Of a DNA stretch of 64,000 bases, positions 18,453 to 29,014 are shown in pieces. Below the pieces are notes generated by a model. It saw only the letters and a list, made by a program, of their open reading frames with translations. It was not told the DNA's origin and ran no database searches. The position numbers and the translations under genes are program-made. Position 1 is the stretch's first letter, and every line of letters starts with the position of its first letter. The stretch covers positions 930,001 to 994,000 of the forward strand of contig NZ_CP047952.1 of the NCBI RefSeq assembly GCF_014279875.1. The letters are read 5' to 3'. This DNA is from Synechococcus sp. MEDNS5. GTDB taxonomy: Bacteria; Cyanobacteriota; Cyanobacteriia; PCC-6307; Cyanobiaceae.

Positions 18453-19864
18453 CACTGCAGCTCTCCCAGCTGGTGGAGCTCTGGGGGCAGCCCCTCTGGA
18501 CGGGTGGGCCATTACCGGATCTGTCCAAGGCCCTCGGACCGGTCTGCACCGACAGCCGCACGCTGGAGCCAGGATCGTTTTTCATCCCACTGCGGGGGGA
18601 GCGATTCGATGGTCATCGCTTTCTCAGCACTGCTGTTGAGAGAGGAGCTCAGGCTGCCTTCGTGGCCAGCGATTGCGCCCATGCAGTACCAGGCGGCCTG
18701 CTGCACTGGAAAGTGGCGGATACGCTCGAGGCCTACCAACAGCTGGCCACCCTCCATCGCCGCCAACTGAACGCAGCCGTGGTGGCGGTGACCGGATCGG
18801 CCGGAAAGACCACCACCCGTGAATTGATTCGCTCGGCGCTGGCTCCCCTGGGCGATGTGCAAGCCAGCGATAGCAACAACAACAACGACATCGGTGTGCC
18901 CCTCACCCTTCTTGGTGCCCACCGCGGCCATGCGGCGGTGGTTGTGGAGATGGGCATGCGTGGAGCCGGTGAGATTGAACGTCTCTCGTGTTGTGCTGAA
19001 CCGGAGATCGCTGTGATCACCAATATCGGCACGGCGCATATCGGACGGCTTGGGAGCCGTGCGGCCATTGCTTCCGCCAAATGTGAAATCACCGCGGCAC
19101 TGTCAACGCGTGGCGTTGTGGTGATTCCGGCTGGTGATGCGCTTCTGGAGGATGCGTTGTCGAGGTGCTGGACGGGCCGCATTTTGCGCGTGGCCCTCGA
19201 GGGGGATGAGCCCGAGGATGGCCCTGAGGTGAGTGGACTGACCTCAGGAGCTCTTCCGGCTCCCGATCTTGTGGGTAATTTTCAGCTGGAGGATCAGTTG
19301 CTCGCGTTTCAAGGAATGCGGTTTCGCTGTCCTCTCGAGGGGCGACACAATGCCCGTAATTTCATGCTGGCTCTGGCGGTCGCCTTGGAACTCAAGGTGC
19401 CCCTGCAATCCCTCGAGGCCATCGATGTTGCGATGACGGGCGGACGGAACAGACGCCTGGCTGTGGGCGGCGTTTCCCTGCTCGATGAGACCTACAACGC
19501 GTCACCGGAAGCGGTGTTTGCAGCCCTGGAGTTGCTCGCTCACCAACCGGGAGGTCGTTTTGCGGTTTTGGGAACCATGCTGGAGCTCGGCAGTCGCAGC
19601 GTTGAATTGCACCAGAGGGTGGCTCAGAAGGTTGTTGACCTCAAGCTTGATGGACTGGTGGTCGTCGCAGGCGGTGAAGAAGGCGACGCGATGGAAGCCA
19701 CCGCTGGCTCCCTCGCCCGTTTTGAAAGGGTTCAGACTCCTGAACAGGCGGCCCTTCCTCTGGCGGGTTGGTTGAAGCCTGGAGACACAGTGCTTCTCAA
19801 GGCCAGCCGTGGAGTGGCGCTGGAGCGCCTGATTCCTCCCCTGCAGACCAAGCTGATCGGGTGA
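18449..19864 (+). CDS. murF: UDP-MurNAc-tripeptide--D-alanyl-D-alanine ligase
   Basis: MurF is the cytoplasmic ATP-dependent ligase that adds D-Ala-D-Ala to complete the peptidoglycan precursor stem. It is 471 residues. The Mur-ligase N-domain is followed by the P-loop GSAGKTTTRE (residues 116-125), SNNNNDIGVPLTLL and the adenine-side EGRHNARNFMLALAVA; LLDETYNASPEAV marks the C-domain. The start is GTG 18449, overlapping the previous stop. Its own stop abuts the convergent gene at 19865 with no gap. Confidence 0.93.
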   Translation: MTLQLSQLVELWGQPLWTGGPLPDLSKALGPVCTDSRTLEPGSFFIPLRGERFDGHRFLSTAVERGAQAAFVASDCAHAVPGGLLHWKVADTLEAYQQLATLHRRQLNAAVVAVTGSAGKTTTRELIRSALAPLGDVQASDSNNNNDIGVPLTLLGAHRGHAAVVVEMGMRGAGEIERLSCCAEPEIAVITNIGTAHIGRLGSRAAIASAKCEITAALSTRGVVVIPAGDALLEDALSRCWTGRILRVALEGDEPEDGPEVSGLTSGALPAPDLVGNFQLEDQLLAFQGMRFRCPLEGRHNARNFMLALAVALELKVPLQSLEAIDVAMTGGRNRRLAVGGVSLLDETYNASPEAVFAALELLAHQPGGRFAVLGTMLELGSRSVELHQRVAQKVVDLKLDGLVVVAGGEEGDAMEATAGSLARFERVQTPEQAALPLAGWLKPGDTVLLKASRGVALERLIPPLQTKLIG

Positions 19865-20059
19865 TCAGGCGGCAACCAGGCTGGAGTGGCCTTCTTCGCA
19901 GCGGATCAGATCGATGGCGTTGGGATGGTCTTTGATGTACTTGATCATCTCCATGGCCAGGACCCGAGCCTCAAAAGCATCGCCGGCGTAATAGCAGCCT
20001 TCGATGCGATTGCTGTTGGCATCGCGGTAGCGCACGGTGTAGCGCTTGTGATCGTGCAT
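19865..20059 (-). CDS. Hypothetical small cyanobacterial protein
   Basis: A 64-residue soluble protein (YTVRYRDANSNRIEGCYYAGDAFEARVLAMEMIKYI). It has no signal or membrane segment. It looks like the small conserved proteins common in marine picocyanobacteria, but no named family is recognised. It is convergent with murF with zero spacing. A 184-bp gap to glmU upstream (20060-20243), A+T-rich and with no other gene, is likely to hold its own promoter. Confidence 0.6.
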   Translation of the reverse strand: MHDHKRYTVRYRDANSNRIEGCYYAGDAFEARVLAMEMIKYIKDHPNAIDLIRCEEGHSSLVAA

Positions 20060-20243
20060 GGATCCAGTGGATGGATACTTCCAACCTCACGCATGAATGG
20101 CCTTTTGCCATCATCAGTTCGTGAAGAGAATCTGGTGATTTGAATAAGTTTCTTGGGGGTTAATTCTTCCTTGATCTTTTCTTCTCAGAGGCGCAATTTG
20201 ATGCGGAATCGCTGACTCTTAATCCAGCACAATCACGTTTTTT

Positions 20244-21587
20244 TCAGGAATTCCAGCCCTCTTTCACCCATTGTTTGGCACGCCCCAGGGCCAGGGAACC
20301 ATTCGCAACATCCTTGGTGATCGTGGAACCAGCACCGATCGTCACATCGTTGCCGATGGTGACCGGGGCGACCAGAACCGAATTGGCTCCCGTCTTGCTT
20401 CGGTCTCCGATCACGGTGCGGTGTTTGTTGACACCGTCGTAATTCGCGGTGATCGTTCCAGCGCCCACATTCACGTCTGCTCCAAGCTCTGCATCACCGA
20501 TGTAGCTCAGGTGGTTCACCTTGCTGCCCGCGCCCAGGGTGCTCTTCTTCACTTCAACGAAGTTGCCGATACGGCAACCTTCACCGATGTCTGCCGCCGG
20601 CCTCAGGTTGGCAAAGGGGCCAATCGCCACATCTCGGGCGACTTTGGCGCCGCGAATCACCGAATGCAGCACGGTGACATTTTCGGCCAGCTCGGAATCT
20701 TCAAGCAGGCTGCCAGGTCCGAGGCGGCAGTTGTCGCCGATGCTGCACACACCGCGCAGATGGGTCTGGGGTTCGATCACAACGTCGCGTCCAAACCGGC
20801 AGGACTCACTCAGGGTGCAGCTGGCTGGATCCACGAAGGTCACGCCCTGATCCATCCAGTGTTCGCGCAGGCGCTGCTGGAGGAGCGTTTCGCACTGGGC
20901 CAGCTGACGTCGGTTGTTGATTCCGTTCACTTCATCGGCATCCGCCACCTCCAGATGCATGGCCCGCTCCAGCATTGAGACGGTATCGGTGAGATACAGC
21001 TCACCCTGGTCGTTGTCGGTGCTGAGGTTGGGCAGCACGTCCAGGAGCTTGCTCCAGTTGAAGCAGTAGATGCCGGCGTTGGTCAGGGTGTTGCGTCGCT
21101 GCGCTTCCGTGCAATCACGATGCTCAACAATGGCGCTCACCCGCCCGTCGTCATCGGCGAAGACGCGCCCGTATCCAGTTGGATCCTCCAGCCGCGCAGT
21201 GAGCAATGTCACGTCGGCACCGCTGTTGCGGTGCGTTGCCACCAGCTGCTCAATGGTTTCGGCCCGAAGCAGGGGAACGTCTCCATTCAGGACCAGCAAT
21301 TCCCCGCTAAAGCTCTGAAGGGGAGCGATTAATTGCTGAACGGCGTGTCCGGTTCCGTTCTGCGGTTGCTGGAGAACGAATTCCAAACCTCCGAGATGAT
21401 TCAGTTGCTCCTCCACGCGTTCGGCTTGATGCCCCACGATCAGGATCCGGCGTTCTGGTGCCAGCGTTCTGGCACTGGCGAGCACCCGTTCCACCAGCGT
21501 GGCTCCTGCCAGGGGCTGCAGCACCTTCGGCAGCGCACTCTTCATTCGAGTGCCTTTTCCTGCGGCCAGAACGGCAACGGCGAGCAT
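20244..21587 (-). CDS. glmU: Bifunctional UDP-GlcNAc pyrophosphorylase / GlcN-1-P acetyltransferase
   Basis: GlmU acetylates glucosamine-1-phosphate and joins it to UTP, giving UDP-GlcNAc for cell wall and lipopolysaccharide. The N-terminal nucleotidyltransferase has [27 protein letters not shown] and NGDVPLL. The C-terminal part is a left-handed beta-helix with hexapeptide repeats (for example [12 protein letters not shown] and [17 protein letters not shown]). ATG 21587 gives 447 residues, the family length; the frame is open upstream only because it overlaps the methyltransferase gene on the same strand. Confidence 0.95.
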   Translation of the reverse strand: MLAVAVLAAGKGTRMKSALPKVLQPLAGATLVERVLASARTLAPERRILIVGHQAERVEEQLNHLGGLEFVLQQPQNGTGHAVQQLIAPLQSFSGELLVLNGDVPLLRAETIEQLVATHRNSGADVTLLTARLEDPTGYGRVFADDDGRVSAIVEHRDCTEAQRRNTLTNAGIYCFNWSKLLDVLPNLSTDNDQGELYLTDTVSMLERAMHLEVADADEVNGINNRRQLAQCETLLQQRLREHWMDQGVTFVDPASCTLSESCRFGRDVVIEPQTHLRGVCSIGDNCRLGPGSLLEDSELAENVTVLHSVIRGAKVARDVAIGPFANLRPAADIGEGCRIGNFVEVKKSTLGAGSKVNHLSYIGDAELGADVNVGAGTITANYDGVNKHRTVIGDRSKTGANSVLVAPVTIGNDVTIGAGSTITKDVANGSLALGRAKQWVKEGWNS

Positions 21588-21621
21588 GGTCTGCAGAACG
21601 AACCCGGGGAATCTACCGGCA

Positions 21622-22545
21622 TCAGCTGGTGGCGTCTTGCCGCCACCTCCTTTGCCAGGCATTGGTCGCTTCGAGGTTGCAGCTCGCCTGTTCCAGGCTC
21701 CGTCGCCGCAGGATGACAGCGCTGTCGTCAGCGCTGCTGGGATCACGAAAAGGCACGGCAGCACGGGTGTGGAGGTGCTCTTCCTCCATAGCCAACAGCG
21801 CTCTCCAGCCCGGTCCAGCAACTGGAATCGGCGGTCCGGGCCGCACGGCCATCGTGCCGCTGCTCCAGCCTGGCCGTTCACCGGGAGCTGGCAGGAGCGA
21901 CAACAGCGTCAAACCGTTTCGTCGCAGGCTGGCCCTCACCGCCGCTGAACGGCTGTAGGTCAGCAGACGTCCGCCTGCTGCCAGACGTCCGGCCAGGTCT
22001 GCCAGGAACTCTTCAGTCCATAACTCTGGACAGCGCTGCGGTGAGAAGGCGTCCTGGAGGATCAGATCAAAACACTGGTCTCCGGGGATCTCCTGCAGCA
22101 TGCGCCGGGCGTCTCCCCAGAGCAGCTCGCCGCTGCTTCGGTTGTGATGCCAACCCCCGTGATCACGCATCTGTTCGAGGATCTGCAGGACGGATGGCGA
22201 CCAGCTGCTGCGGAATTCCGGCTGGGCTAAGGCCAGCTCCAGAGGTCGCCGGTCAAGCTCCAGCCCCCACCACATCAGCTCTGGAGCTGGTGAGGGCAGC
22301 GCTTCCAGCACCGCGGCGCTGTTGTATCCAAGCCCGACGCAGACATCCAGAACCCTGAGCGGTGTCCCGTTGCGGAATCGCTCCAGCTGGGCTGGCACGG
22401 CGAACTTGGCAATGGCTTCGTTGCGGGCCCCGGCGGAGTTGTGAAAGGCCTCACCAAACCGCTCGCTTTGCAGGCTGAAACTCCCGTCCGCAGTCGGATA
22501 GGCGTGCAGTGGTCCGAGGTCAGGTCCGCAGTCGGGCAAGGTCAT
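21622..22545 (-). CDS. MnmC-like SAM-dependent methyltransferase
   Basis: A methyltransferase of about 307 residues. The SAM-binding motif is [15 protein letters not shown], and [22 protein letters not shown] is the signature of the MnmC2/DUF752 domain that methylates 5-aminomethyl-2-thiouridine at the tRNA wobble base. The FAD-oxidase half of bifunctional MnmC is absent, so the enzyme is single-domain. Substrate is inferred from the family. The ATG start at 22545 lies inside the end of aroA, overlapping it by 26 bases, so translation is likely coupled. Confidence 0.75.
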   Translation of the reverse strand: MTLPDCGPDLGPLHAYPTADGSFSLQSERFGEAFHNSAGARNEAIAKFAVPAQLERFRNGTPLRVLDVCVGLGYNSAAVLEALPSPAPELMWWGLELDRRPLELALAQPEFRSSWSPSVLQILEQMRDHGGWHHNRSSGELLWGDARRMLQEIPGDQCFDLILQDAFSPQRCPELWTEEFLADLAGRLAAGGRLLTYSRSAAVRASLRRNGLTLLSLLPAPGERPGWSSGTMAVRPGPPIPVAGPGWRALLAMEEEHLHTRAAVPFRDPSSADDSAVILRRRSLEQASCNLEATNAWQRRWRQDATS

Positions 22546-23839
22546 CCCAGAACGAGGGGTAAGACACCGCCGCGGCCTCGCTTCGATCCAGTGTTGAGTC
22601 ACCGCTGGCTAGCAGCGATGCCACCGCCAAACTCATTGCCACGCGGTGATCCGTTTCACTGTCCAACTCCGCCCCTCGCAGGGGACGGCCTCCGCGAATC
22701 ACCAGACCGTCGGGAGTTTCAACGATGTCAGCGCCCATGGCCTTGAGTTGACGGGCCATCACGGCCAGGCGATCTGTTTCCTTCACTCGAAGCTCGGCGG
22801 CTCCGCTGATGTGGCTTTCGCCGTCGCAAAAACAGGCCGCCACCGTGAGGATCGGCACTTCATCCAACAGCCTGGGCATGATCTCCTCCCCGAAGCGGAA
22901 TGGTTGCAGTGGGCCGCAGGTCACGCGCAGATCGCCGACGGGCTCTCCAGCCACATCGCGGCGGTTGAGCACCTCGATCTTCGCTCCCATCTGTTCCAGC
23001 ACATCCAGCACGCCGGTGCGGGTGGGGTTCAACCCCACGTTCTCCACGGTGAGATCAGCGCCTGGAACCAGGGCACCGGCCACCAGCCAGAAGGCTGCCG
23101 AACTGATATCGCCTGGGACCACCACGTGCTGTCCCTTCAGCTGAGAACCTGGCTGCACAAGGATGTGTCGCCCCATTTCTCCTCCCACGCTGAGATCGGC
23201 TCCGAACGCTTTCAGCATGCGCTCGCTGTGGTCTCTGGAGGGAGCGGGTTCGATCACTGTGGTGGCACCTTCGGCGGTGAGTGCCGCCAGCAGCAATGCC
23301 GATTTCACCTGGGCACTGGCCACAGGGGTTCCCACCACGGCCCCCCGCAGCCGGCGACCCTGCACCGCTAACGGCGCATAGTTGCCATCACCACGGCCTC
23401 GGACCTCGGCGCCGAGCATGGCCAGGGGGTGGCCCACACGTTGCATCGGTCGTCTGCGTAGTGAGGCATCACCGGTGAGAACGAAGTGGCGCCCGTGACG
23501 GCCTGCCAGCAGCCCGAGCATCAGGCGCATGGTGGTGCCGGAGTTGCCGCAGTCGAGCACGGTGTCTGGCTCCTGCAGTCCATCGAGGCCGACTCCGGTG
23601 ACGCGGATTAAGTCACCTTCAGCAATCGGGCTGATGGCAGCTCCCATCGCCCTCAGGCAGGCGGCGGTGCTGATTGGGTCTTCCGCAGGAAGTAAGCCTT
23701 CGATGGTGGTTTCACCCTCGGCAATGGCTCCGAACAGCAGGGCCCTGTGGGAGATCGACTTGTCTCCCGGGACCCTGACACGCCCCTTGAGGCTTCCGCC
23801 TGCTTTCAATTCACGGGCAGCGGCGGTGGATCCCGTCAC
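22520..23839 (-). CDS. aroA: 3-phosphoshikimate 1-carboxyvinyltransferase (EPSP synthase)
   Basis: AroA transfers enolpyruvate from PEP to shikimate-3-phosphate in the aromatic pathway. The protein has 439 residues. The first substrate motif is [20 protein letters not shown], the second is [19 protein letters not shown], and [13 protein letters not shown] follows. The C-terminal site has [22 protein letters not shown] 23839 is used because it comes right before the conserved region, and the ubiD gene ends 5 bases upstream; the open frame beyond overlaps ubiD. Confidence 0.93.
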   Translation of the reverse strand: MTGSTAAARELKAGGSLKGRVRVPGDKSISHRALLFGAIAEGETTIEGLLPAEDPISTAACLRAMGAAISPIAEGDLIRVTGVGLDGLQEPDTVLDCGNSGTTMRLMLGLLAGRHGRHFVLTGDASLRRRPMQRVGHPLAMLGAEVRGRGDGNYAPLAVQGRRLRGAVVGTPVASAQVKSALLLAALTAEGATTVIEPAPSRDHSERMLKAFGADLSVGGEMGRHILVQPGSQLKGQHVVVPGDISSAAFWLVAGALVPGADLTVENVGLNPTRTGVLDVLEQMGAKIEVLNRRDVAGEPVGDLRVTCGPLQPFRFGEEIMPRLLDEVPILTVAACFCDGESHISGAAELRVKETDRLAVMARQLKAMGADIVETPDGLVIRGGRPLRGAELDSETDHRVAMSLAVASLLASGDSTLDRSEAAAVSYPSFWDDLARLRT

Positions 23840-23844
23840 GTGGT

Positions 23845-25425
23845 TCAGGAAGGTTTGGATGCCCGCGATCCTATGGGTCGGTTCTGCAGGAGAGCATCGA
23901 GGGCGTAGCCGAACAGGCTCGGATCCGGCTCTTGAGCCGCCAGATCGTCCAGCCCCAGTTCCTCCAGCCGGTCTGACACCCGTTGTTCGAGATCCTCGGG
24001 GCGGCTCAGGGGCTCTCCCCAGTCGTGATTTTTCTCCGGGCCGATCTTGGTGGTGGCATCGATGGCCATGCGTCCGCCCAGGCCAAGCTGCTCGCTGGCG
24101 AAGTCGAGGGTGTCGAATGGCGTGTTCTCGAGCACAAAGAGATCCCGCTGCGGGTCCACCTGAGCAGCGATGGCCCAAACAACCTGCCTGGGATCACGCA
24201 CATTCAGATGGCTGTCGATCACCACAACAAATTTGGTGTACGTGAACTGGGGAAGTGCACTCCAGAAGGCCATGGCCGCCCGCTTTGCTTGCCCTGGATA
24301 GGCCTTGTCGATCGAGATCACCGCCAGCTTGTAGCTGAGGGCTTCCATAGGCAGGAAGAAATCCTTGATTTCAGGAATTTGTTGCCTCAGGATCGGCGTG
24401 TAGATCCTGTTGAGAGCGATCGCCAGCATCGCTTCTTCCTTTGGTGGCCGGCCGCTGAACGTGGTGAGGAAGATCGGATCACGGCGCTGTGTCATGCAGT
24501 GGAAGCGCACCAGGGGGGAGTCTTCGACGCCGCCGTAGAACCCCATGTGATCGCCGAAGGGGCCGTCAGGCAGGACCTCACCAGGAGTGATCGTTCCTTC
24601 CAGCACCACCTCGCTGTGGCTTGGGACCTGCAGATCGAGGGTCTTGCAGGGTGAGAGCCGAACCCCTTCGCCCGCATAGATCCCTGCGAAAAGCCACTCA
24701 CTCAGTTGCACGGGGATCGGAGTGGCCGCGGCCATCACCAGCAGTGGGTGCACGCCGATGGCCACAGCTACCTCGAGTTTTTTGCCCATGGCTGCGGCTT
24801 TGCGCAGGTGGCGCGCACCACCACGCACGCTCAACCAGTGCACCGTCATGGTGTTGACCGATTGCCTTTGCAGCCGATACACGCCAACGTTCGGCACTCC
24901 GGTTTCCGGGTCCTTGGTGATCACCAGTCCGAGGGTGATCACGCCGCCTGCATCCCCTGGCCAGGGCCTGATCAGAGGGATCTGGCCGAGATCAACCTCA
25001 TCCCCTTTGAAAATCTGTTGGCGGCATGGAGGCAGCAGATCCCGGTCGGGTCGTGCTTTCACCAGATCCCAGAAGACCCGCGCGAACTTCTTGGTTTCTC
25101 CAAGCCCTTTGGGAGGACGGGGCTGTTGCAGCAGGGCCAGCCGCTCTCCAAGCTCCTCCAGTTGCTCTGGCCGCTCGAGGCCCATGCTCCACACCACCCG
25201 TTCCACCGTTCCGAGCAGGTTCACGGCCACCGGCATGGAGGAGCCGATCACGTTCTCGAAGAGAAGCGCCGGCCCACCATTGGCCAGAACGCGATCGGCG
25301 ATGGCGGCCAGTTCAAGATCGGGATCGACGGGAGCCTGGATCCGCCTCAGTTGTCCACGCTCTTCCAAGAGTTGGATGAAGGAACGCAGATCCCGGGTGC
25401 CGGGGCCGGGGCGGAACAGAGCCAT
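23845..25425 (-). CDS. UbiD family decarboxylase
   Basis: A 526-residue protein of the UbiD family, prenylated-FMN-dependent decarboxylases. The N-terminal part ([18 protein letters not shown]) and the [20 protein letters not shown] core fit the family. [18 protein letters not shown], near the active site, is also present. In bacteria UbiD acts on an intermediate of quinone synthesis; here it could serve plastoquinone, but the substrate is not fixed by the sequence. It heads the ubiD-aroA-methyltransferase-glmU minus-strand run and is divergent from comB. Confidence 0.85.
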   Translation of the reverse strand: MALFRPGPGTRDLRSFIQLLEERGQLRRIQAPVDPDLELAAIADRVLANGGPALLFENVIGSSMPVAVNLLGTVERVVWSMGLERPEQLEELGERLALLQQPRPPKGLGETKKFARVFWDLVKARPDRDLLPPCRQQIFKGDEVDLGQIPLIRPWPGDAGGVITLGLVITKDPETGVPNVGVYRLQRQSVNTMTVHWLSVRGGARHLRKAAAMGKKLEVAVAIGVHPLLVMAAATPIPVQLSEWLFAGIYAGEGVRLSPCKTLDLQVPSHSEVVLEGTITPGEVLPDGPFGDHMGFYGGVEDSPLVRFHCMTQRRDPIFLTTFSGRPPKEEAMLAIALNRIYTPILRQQIPEIKDFFLPMEALSYKLAVISIDKAYPGQAKRAAMAFWSALPQFTYTKFVVVIDSHLNVRDPRQVVWAIAAQVDPQRDLFVLENTPFDTLDFASEQLGLGGRMAIDATTKIGPEKNHDWGEPLSRPEDLEQRVSDRLEELGLDDLAAQEPDPSLFGYALDALLQNRPIGSRASKPS

Positions 25426-25477
25426 GAAGACAACACCTCAGCGGTGGGTGGTCTCGGTACTGTGACGCACGCGGATC

Positions 25478-26230
25478 ATGAGCGTGGCCATGCAGCTTTC
25501 CTATTTCCATGTGGCGGCCGATGTTCCTGATGCCATTGGCGCGCCGGATGGACCTGATGCTGCTGTGGTGATTGATGTGCTGCGTGCCACCACCACCATC
25601 GCCTGGGCACTCCATAACGGAGCCGAGGCGGTTCAGGCCTTCGCCGATCTGGATGAGCTGCGCTTGCAGTCGCGAAACTGGCCTGAGCAATCCCGTTTGC
25701 TGCTGGGAGAGCGAGGCGGCCAGATGCTTGAAGGATTCGATCTCGGGAATTCTCCTGTTGCTGTGATTCCGGAAGTGGTGCAGGGAAAACGCCTGTTCAT
25801 GAGCACCACCAATGGCACGCGCGCTCTTCAGCGGGTGCGTGATGTGTCCGTGGTGATGACGGTGGCTCTCCCCAACCGCCTGGCGGTGGCGCAGCGACTC
25901 CTGCACGACAAACCGGAGCGTCTGTGGATGGTGGGCAGTGGATGGGAAGGCACCTATTCACTTGAGGATTCTCTGGCGGCAGGGGCACTGGCCGAGGCAC
26001 TGGTGGCTTCAGGAGCCCAGGTCGCCAACGATGAACTGCAGGCGGCCCTGGCCCTTTGGGCGCAGTGGAAGCACGACCCTGAGGCCTGCTTGCGCGTCGC
26101 GTCCCACGGCCAGCGACTGACGCGCCTGGGGAATCACGACGCCGATTTCAGTTGCTGCGCCGGTCTGGATCAGTTGAGTGTGGTGCCAACGCAGACTGAA
26201 CCAGGGGTTTTAAGAGCCATCCACGTCTGA
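25478..26230 (+). CDS. comB: 2-phosphosulfolactate phosphatase family protein
   Basis: A 250-residue ComB-type phosphatase. Residues [16 protein letters not shown] (near the N-terminus), [17 protein letters not shown] and [11 protein letters not shown] match the ComB active-site segments. ComB takes phosphate off 2-phosphosulfolactate in archaeal coenzyme M synthesis. Cyanobacteria do not make coenzyme M, so the substrate here is open. ATG 25478 and ATG 25490 ([11 protein letters not shown]) are both possible starts; the second matches the family N-terminus. It begins a plus-strand run that continues through the prenyl synthase gene. Confidence 0.82.
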   Translation: MSVAMQLSYFHVAADVPDAIGAPDGPDAAVVIDVLRATTTIAWALHNGAEAVQAFADLDELRLQSRNWPEQSRLLLGERGGQMLEGFDLGNSPVAVIPEVVQGKRLFMSTTNGTRALQRVRDVSVVMTVALPNRLAVAQRLLHDKPERLWMVGSGWEGTYSLEDSLAAGALAEALVASGAQVANDELQAALALWAQWKHDPEACLRVASHGQRLTRLGNHDADFSCCAGLDQLSVVPTQTEPGVLRAIHV

Positions 26231-26261
26231 GCAGCCATACCATTTGCATCGACCGCATTCG

Positions 26262-27089
26262 ATGGCTGTGAGTGATTTTCTGGCGGCTGCCGTGCAACTC
26301 ACCAGCACGTCAGATCCCGAGACCAACTTCAGTGCTGCTGAAGAACAGATTGATCTGGCGGCCCGTCGGGGCGCTGAGCTGATCGGACTTCCTGAGAATT
26401 TCGCCTTCATCGGTGAACCTGAGCAGCGTCTCGCGATCGCACCGGCACTCGCCGATCAGGCGTCCCAGTTCCTGATCACCATGGCGCGTCGCTACCAGGT
26501 GGTGATTCTCGGCGGGGGATTTCCCGTTCCAGTGGGTGATGGTGCTCACACATGGCAGAGAGCTCAGTTGGTGGGACGGGATGGTCAAATCCTTGCCAGT
26601 TACGACAAAATCCACCTCTTCGATGTGGACCTGCCCGACGGAAGTTCCTACAGGGAATCCAGCAGTTTCACCCCTGGTTACACCCTTCCTCCGGTGGTGG
26701 ATGTGCCTGGACTGTGTCGGGTGGGGGTGTCCATTTGCTACGACGTGCGCTTCCCTGAGCTCTATCGCCATCTCGTCGGCGCCGGAGCCGAGTTGCTGAT
26801 GATTCCAGCTGCGTTTACGGCTTTCACGGGTAAAGACCACTGGCAGGTGCTGCTGCAGGCCCGTGCGATCGAGAACACGGCTTATGTGCTCGCTCCAGCG
26901 CAGACAGGCAGCGATGGCGCTCGTCGGTTCAGCCATGGTCATTCCATGGTGATCGATCCTTGGGGCACCGTTCTGGCCGATGCCGGTGTGTCCCAGGGCG
27001 CTGCCGTCGCTCCAGTGGATCTGGATCACCTCGCGCGCATTCGCAGTCAGATGCCTTGCCTGCAGCACCGCCGAACCACGGTGTTCTGA
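26262..27089 (+). CDS. Carbon-nitrogen hydrolase (nitrilase superfamily, Nit-like)
   Basis: A 275-residue cytosolic amidase-fold protein. The catalytic triad is visible: Glu45 in LIGLPENFAF, lysine in SYDKIHLFDVDLP, and cysteine in GVSICYDVRFPELYR. Nit1/Nit2-type enzymes often repair deaminated glutathione or hydrolyse omega-amides, which is a reasonable expectation here, not proof. ATG 26262 gives a clean N-terminus (MAVSDFLAAAVQLTST). The amidase gene follows 8 bases later. Confidence 0.85.
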   Translation: MAVSDFLAAAVQLTSTSDPETNFSAAEEQIDLAARRGAELIGLPENFAFIGEPEQRLAIAPALADQASQFLITMARRYQVVILGGGFPVPVGDGAHTWQRAQLVGRDGQILASYDKIHLFDVDLPDGSSYRESSSFTPGYTLPPVVDVPGLCRVGVSICYDVRFPELYRHLVGAGAELLMIPAAFTAFTGKDHWQVLLQARAIENTAYVLAPAQTGSDGARRFSHGHSMVIDPWGTVLADAGVSQGAAVAPVDLDHLARIRSQMPCLQHRRTTVF

Positions 27090-27097
27090 GCTTGGTC

Positions 27098-28189
27098 ATG
27101 CCCCGGCTGCCCCGTCGTTTCACCGCACTGCTACTTGCTGCTGCTCTGCAGTCGGCGGGATGGTTCGTGGGCTTGCCCGTTCGGGCGGCCAGTGCTTTAG
27201 CGGCCTGGTCCTTTGGAAAGGATGGGGTTCTGCAGCTGCGCACGTCCACCGGTGCGCGTCTGGACGCGTTCTTCGAGGCCGGTGATCGTCGTCAGGGGCC
27301 GCGGGTTTGGATTGATTTTCCTGGTGAGCTCAGCCGTCCGAGGCGGATTCCAGGGTCGGGGCCGGTTCGTGAGATCCGCCTTGGCAAGCCAACGCCTGGA
27401 GCCACCCGGCTTGTGATCGAGTTTCAGCAGGGGGTGACGCTTGACCCCGGGAACCTGCGGCTGGTGGGGACGGCACCGGATCGATGGAAATTGATGTTTG
27501 AGGGGCTTCCCACCCAGGGGTTGCGGTCGATCGGCGAAGGGGATCTCAACCGTGCCAGCAGCGGGCGCTGGGGCGGCGTGCGCATCCGGCCGACACAAAC
27601 ACCTGTGAACGCTGCGGGCTTGCCTGACGTAGCCAGAGGGCGCTACCGGGTTGTGGTGGATCCAGGCCATGGAGGTCCTGACCCCGGTGCTGTGGGCATC
27701 AACGGAATTCGTGAGGCTGAGATCGTTCTCGATATCTCCTTGCAGGTCGCCCGCCTTCTGGAAGCCAAAGGCGTTCAGGTGACCCTGACGCGCACGGCTG
27801 AAGTGGATGTAGACCTGCCACCACGGGTCTCACTGGCGAATCGGATTGGGGCCACAGCGTTCGTCAGCATTCATGCGAATGCGATCAGCATGTCGCGCCC
27901 GGATGTGAACGGAATCGAGACTTTCTACTTCTCCGATCCGCGATCGGCCCGTCTTGCGGCCCATATCCAGCAGCAAGTGCTCAATGTGTCGCCAGGCAGC
28001 CCGAACCGAGGCGTGCGTCGGGGCCGATTCTTTGTGATTCGACGCACCACCATGCCGGCAGCTCTGGTGGAAACGGGATTTGTGACTGGTGATATCGATG
28101 CAGCTCGGCTCGCCACAGCGTCCCATCGCCGCAGGCTGGCACTGGCGATTGCAGCCGGCATTCTTGAGTATCTGCAGGGGGTCCGTTGA
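27098..28189 (+). CDS. N-acetylmuramoyl-L-alanine amidase (AmiC type), exported
   Basis: A 363-residue peptidoglycan hydrolase that cuts the bond between muramic acid and the stem peptide, mostly at division. It has a signal peptide (FTALLLAAALQSAGWFVG..VRAAS), an AMIN domain of beta strands (about 35-150), then a zinc-dependent Amidase_3 domain: VVVDPGHGGPDPGAVG, REAEIVLDISLQVARLLE, FVSIHANAI and a PAALVETGFVTG ending. ATG 27098 was chosen. The stop overlaps murI by 4 bases, so two wall genes are coupled. Confidence 0.9.
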   Translation: MPRLPRRFTALLLAAALQSAGWFVGLPVRAASALAAWSFGKDGVLQLRTSTGARLDAFFEAGDRRQGPRVWIDFPGELSRPRRIPGSGPVREIRLGKPTPGATRLVIEFQQGVTLDPGNLRLVGTAPDRWKLMFEGLPTQGLRSIGEGDLNRASSGRWGGVRIRPTQTPVNAAGLPDVARGRYRVVVDPGHGGPDPGAVGINGIREAEIVLDISLQVARLLEAKGVQVTLTRTAEVDVDLPPRVSLANRIGATAFVSIHANAISMSRPDVNGIETFYFSDPRSARLAAHIQQQVLNVSPGSPNRGVRRGRFFVIRRTTMPAALVETGFVTGDIDAARLATASHRRRLALAIAAGILEYLQGVR

Positions 28190-28992
28190 CCATCCGTCTC
28201 GGTTTGTTTGACAGCGGCCTGGGGGGGCTAACGGTGCTTCGGCGTGTGCTCGAACGCCATGGGGGAGTCCCCACGATCTATCTGGGAGACACGGCCCGGG
28301 TCCCCTACGGCAGTCGTTCTCCATCCGAGATCCGCGCTATCGCTTCCGAAGTCGTCGGCTGGCTCCGTCATCAGCAGGTCACCACTGTGGTGATGGCCTG
28401 CAACACCACCAATGCTCTCGCCCGGGATGTGGCTGAAGGGCAGGCCGGTGTTCCAGTGGTCGGTCTCATCGGCGCCGCTGCCGCCATGGTGCAGGAGTCG
28501 CGGGTGGGTGTGTTGGCCACTCCAGCGACCGTCGCATCCGGTGCTTACAGAGAAAGCATCGAAGCCCTTCATCCGGGAACGCTTGTGGTGCAGCAGGCCT
28601 GTCCGGACTTCGTTCCGCTCATCGAGGCAGGGGACCTGAGCTGTGACGATCTGCGCAGTGCAGCCATTGGCTATCTCCAGCCTCTTCTGGAGGCCTCGGT
28701 GCAATCAATAGTGCTGGGTTGTACCCATTACCCGCTGCTCCTTCCCCTCCTCTCCAACTTGTTGCCTGATTCGATCCGATTGATCGATCCAGCACTGGGA
28801 GTGGCAAGCCAGCTCGATGCTCTTCTCGGCAAGCCGTTGCCAGGTGGCCTCGATCAGCCGCTGGCCCTGGAGGCCACCCGCATCTGTGTGACATCGGATC
28901 CGCAGGGATTCGCTGATCGTGCGACGCCCTGGCTGGGGCAATGCCCGCAGGTCGAACAGATTCTTCTGCAGTCTCCGGTCGATGCCTTCTAG
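28186..28992 (+). CDS. murI: Glutamate racemase
   Basis: MurI makes D-glutamate for peptidoglycan. The 268-residue protein has LGLFDSGLGGLTVLR at the start, the first catalytic cysteine in MACNTTNALA and the second in LGCTHYPLLLP. The start is TTG 28186 in a TTGA overlap with the amidase stop, a common arrangement here. It lies directly before the prenyl synthase. Confidence 0.93.
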   Translation: MTIRLGLFDSGLGGLTVLRRVLERHGGVPTIYLGDTARVPYGSRSPSEIRAIASEVVGWLRHQQVTTVVMACNTTNALARDVAEGQAGVPVVGLIGAAAAMVQESRVGVLATPATVASGAYRESIEALHPGTLVVQQACPDFVPLIEAGDLSCDDLRSAAIGYLQPLLEASVQSIVLGCTHYPLLLPLLSNLLPDSIRLIDPALGVASQLDALLGKPLPGGLDQPLALEATRICVTSDPQGFADRATPWLGQCPQVEQILLQSPVDAF

Positions 28993-29014
28993 GATCTCGC
29001 CACCGAGGGGACCC

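Noticed and set aside
21588-21881. N-terminal extension of glmU
   Set aside because: It overlaps the methyltransferase gene on the same strand, and GlmU begins at the conserved LAAGKGTRM region.
23840-24178. Upstream extension of the aroA frame
   Set aside because: The extra 113 codons overlap ubiD in another frame, are Arg/Gly/Pro-rich, and are not part of EPSP synthase.
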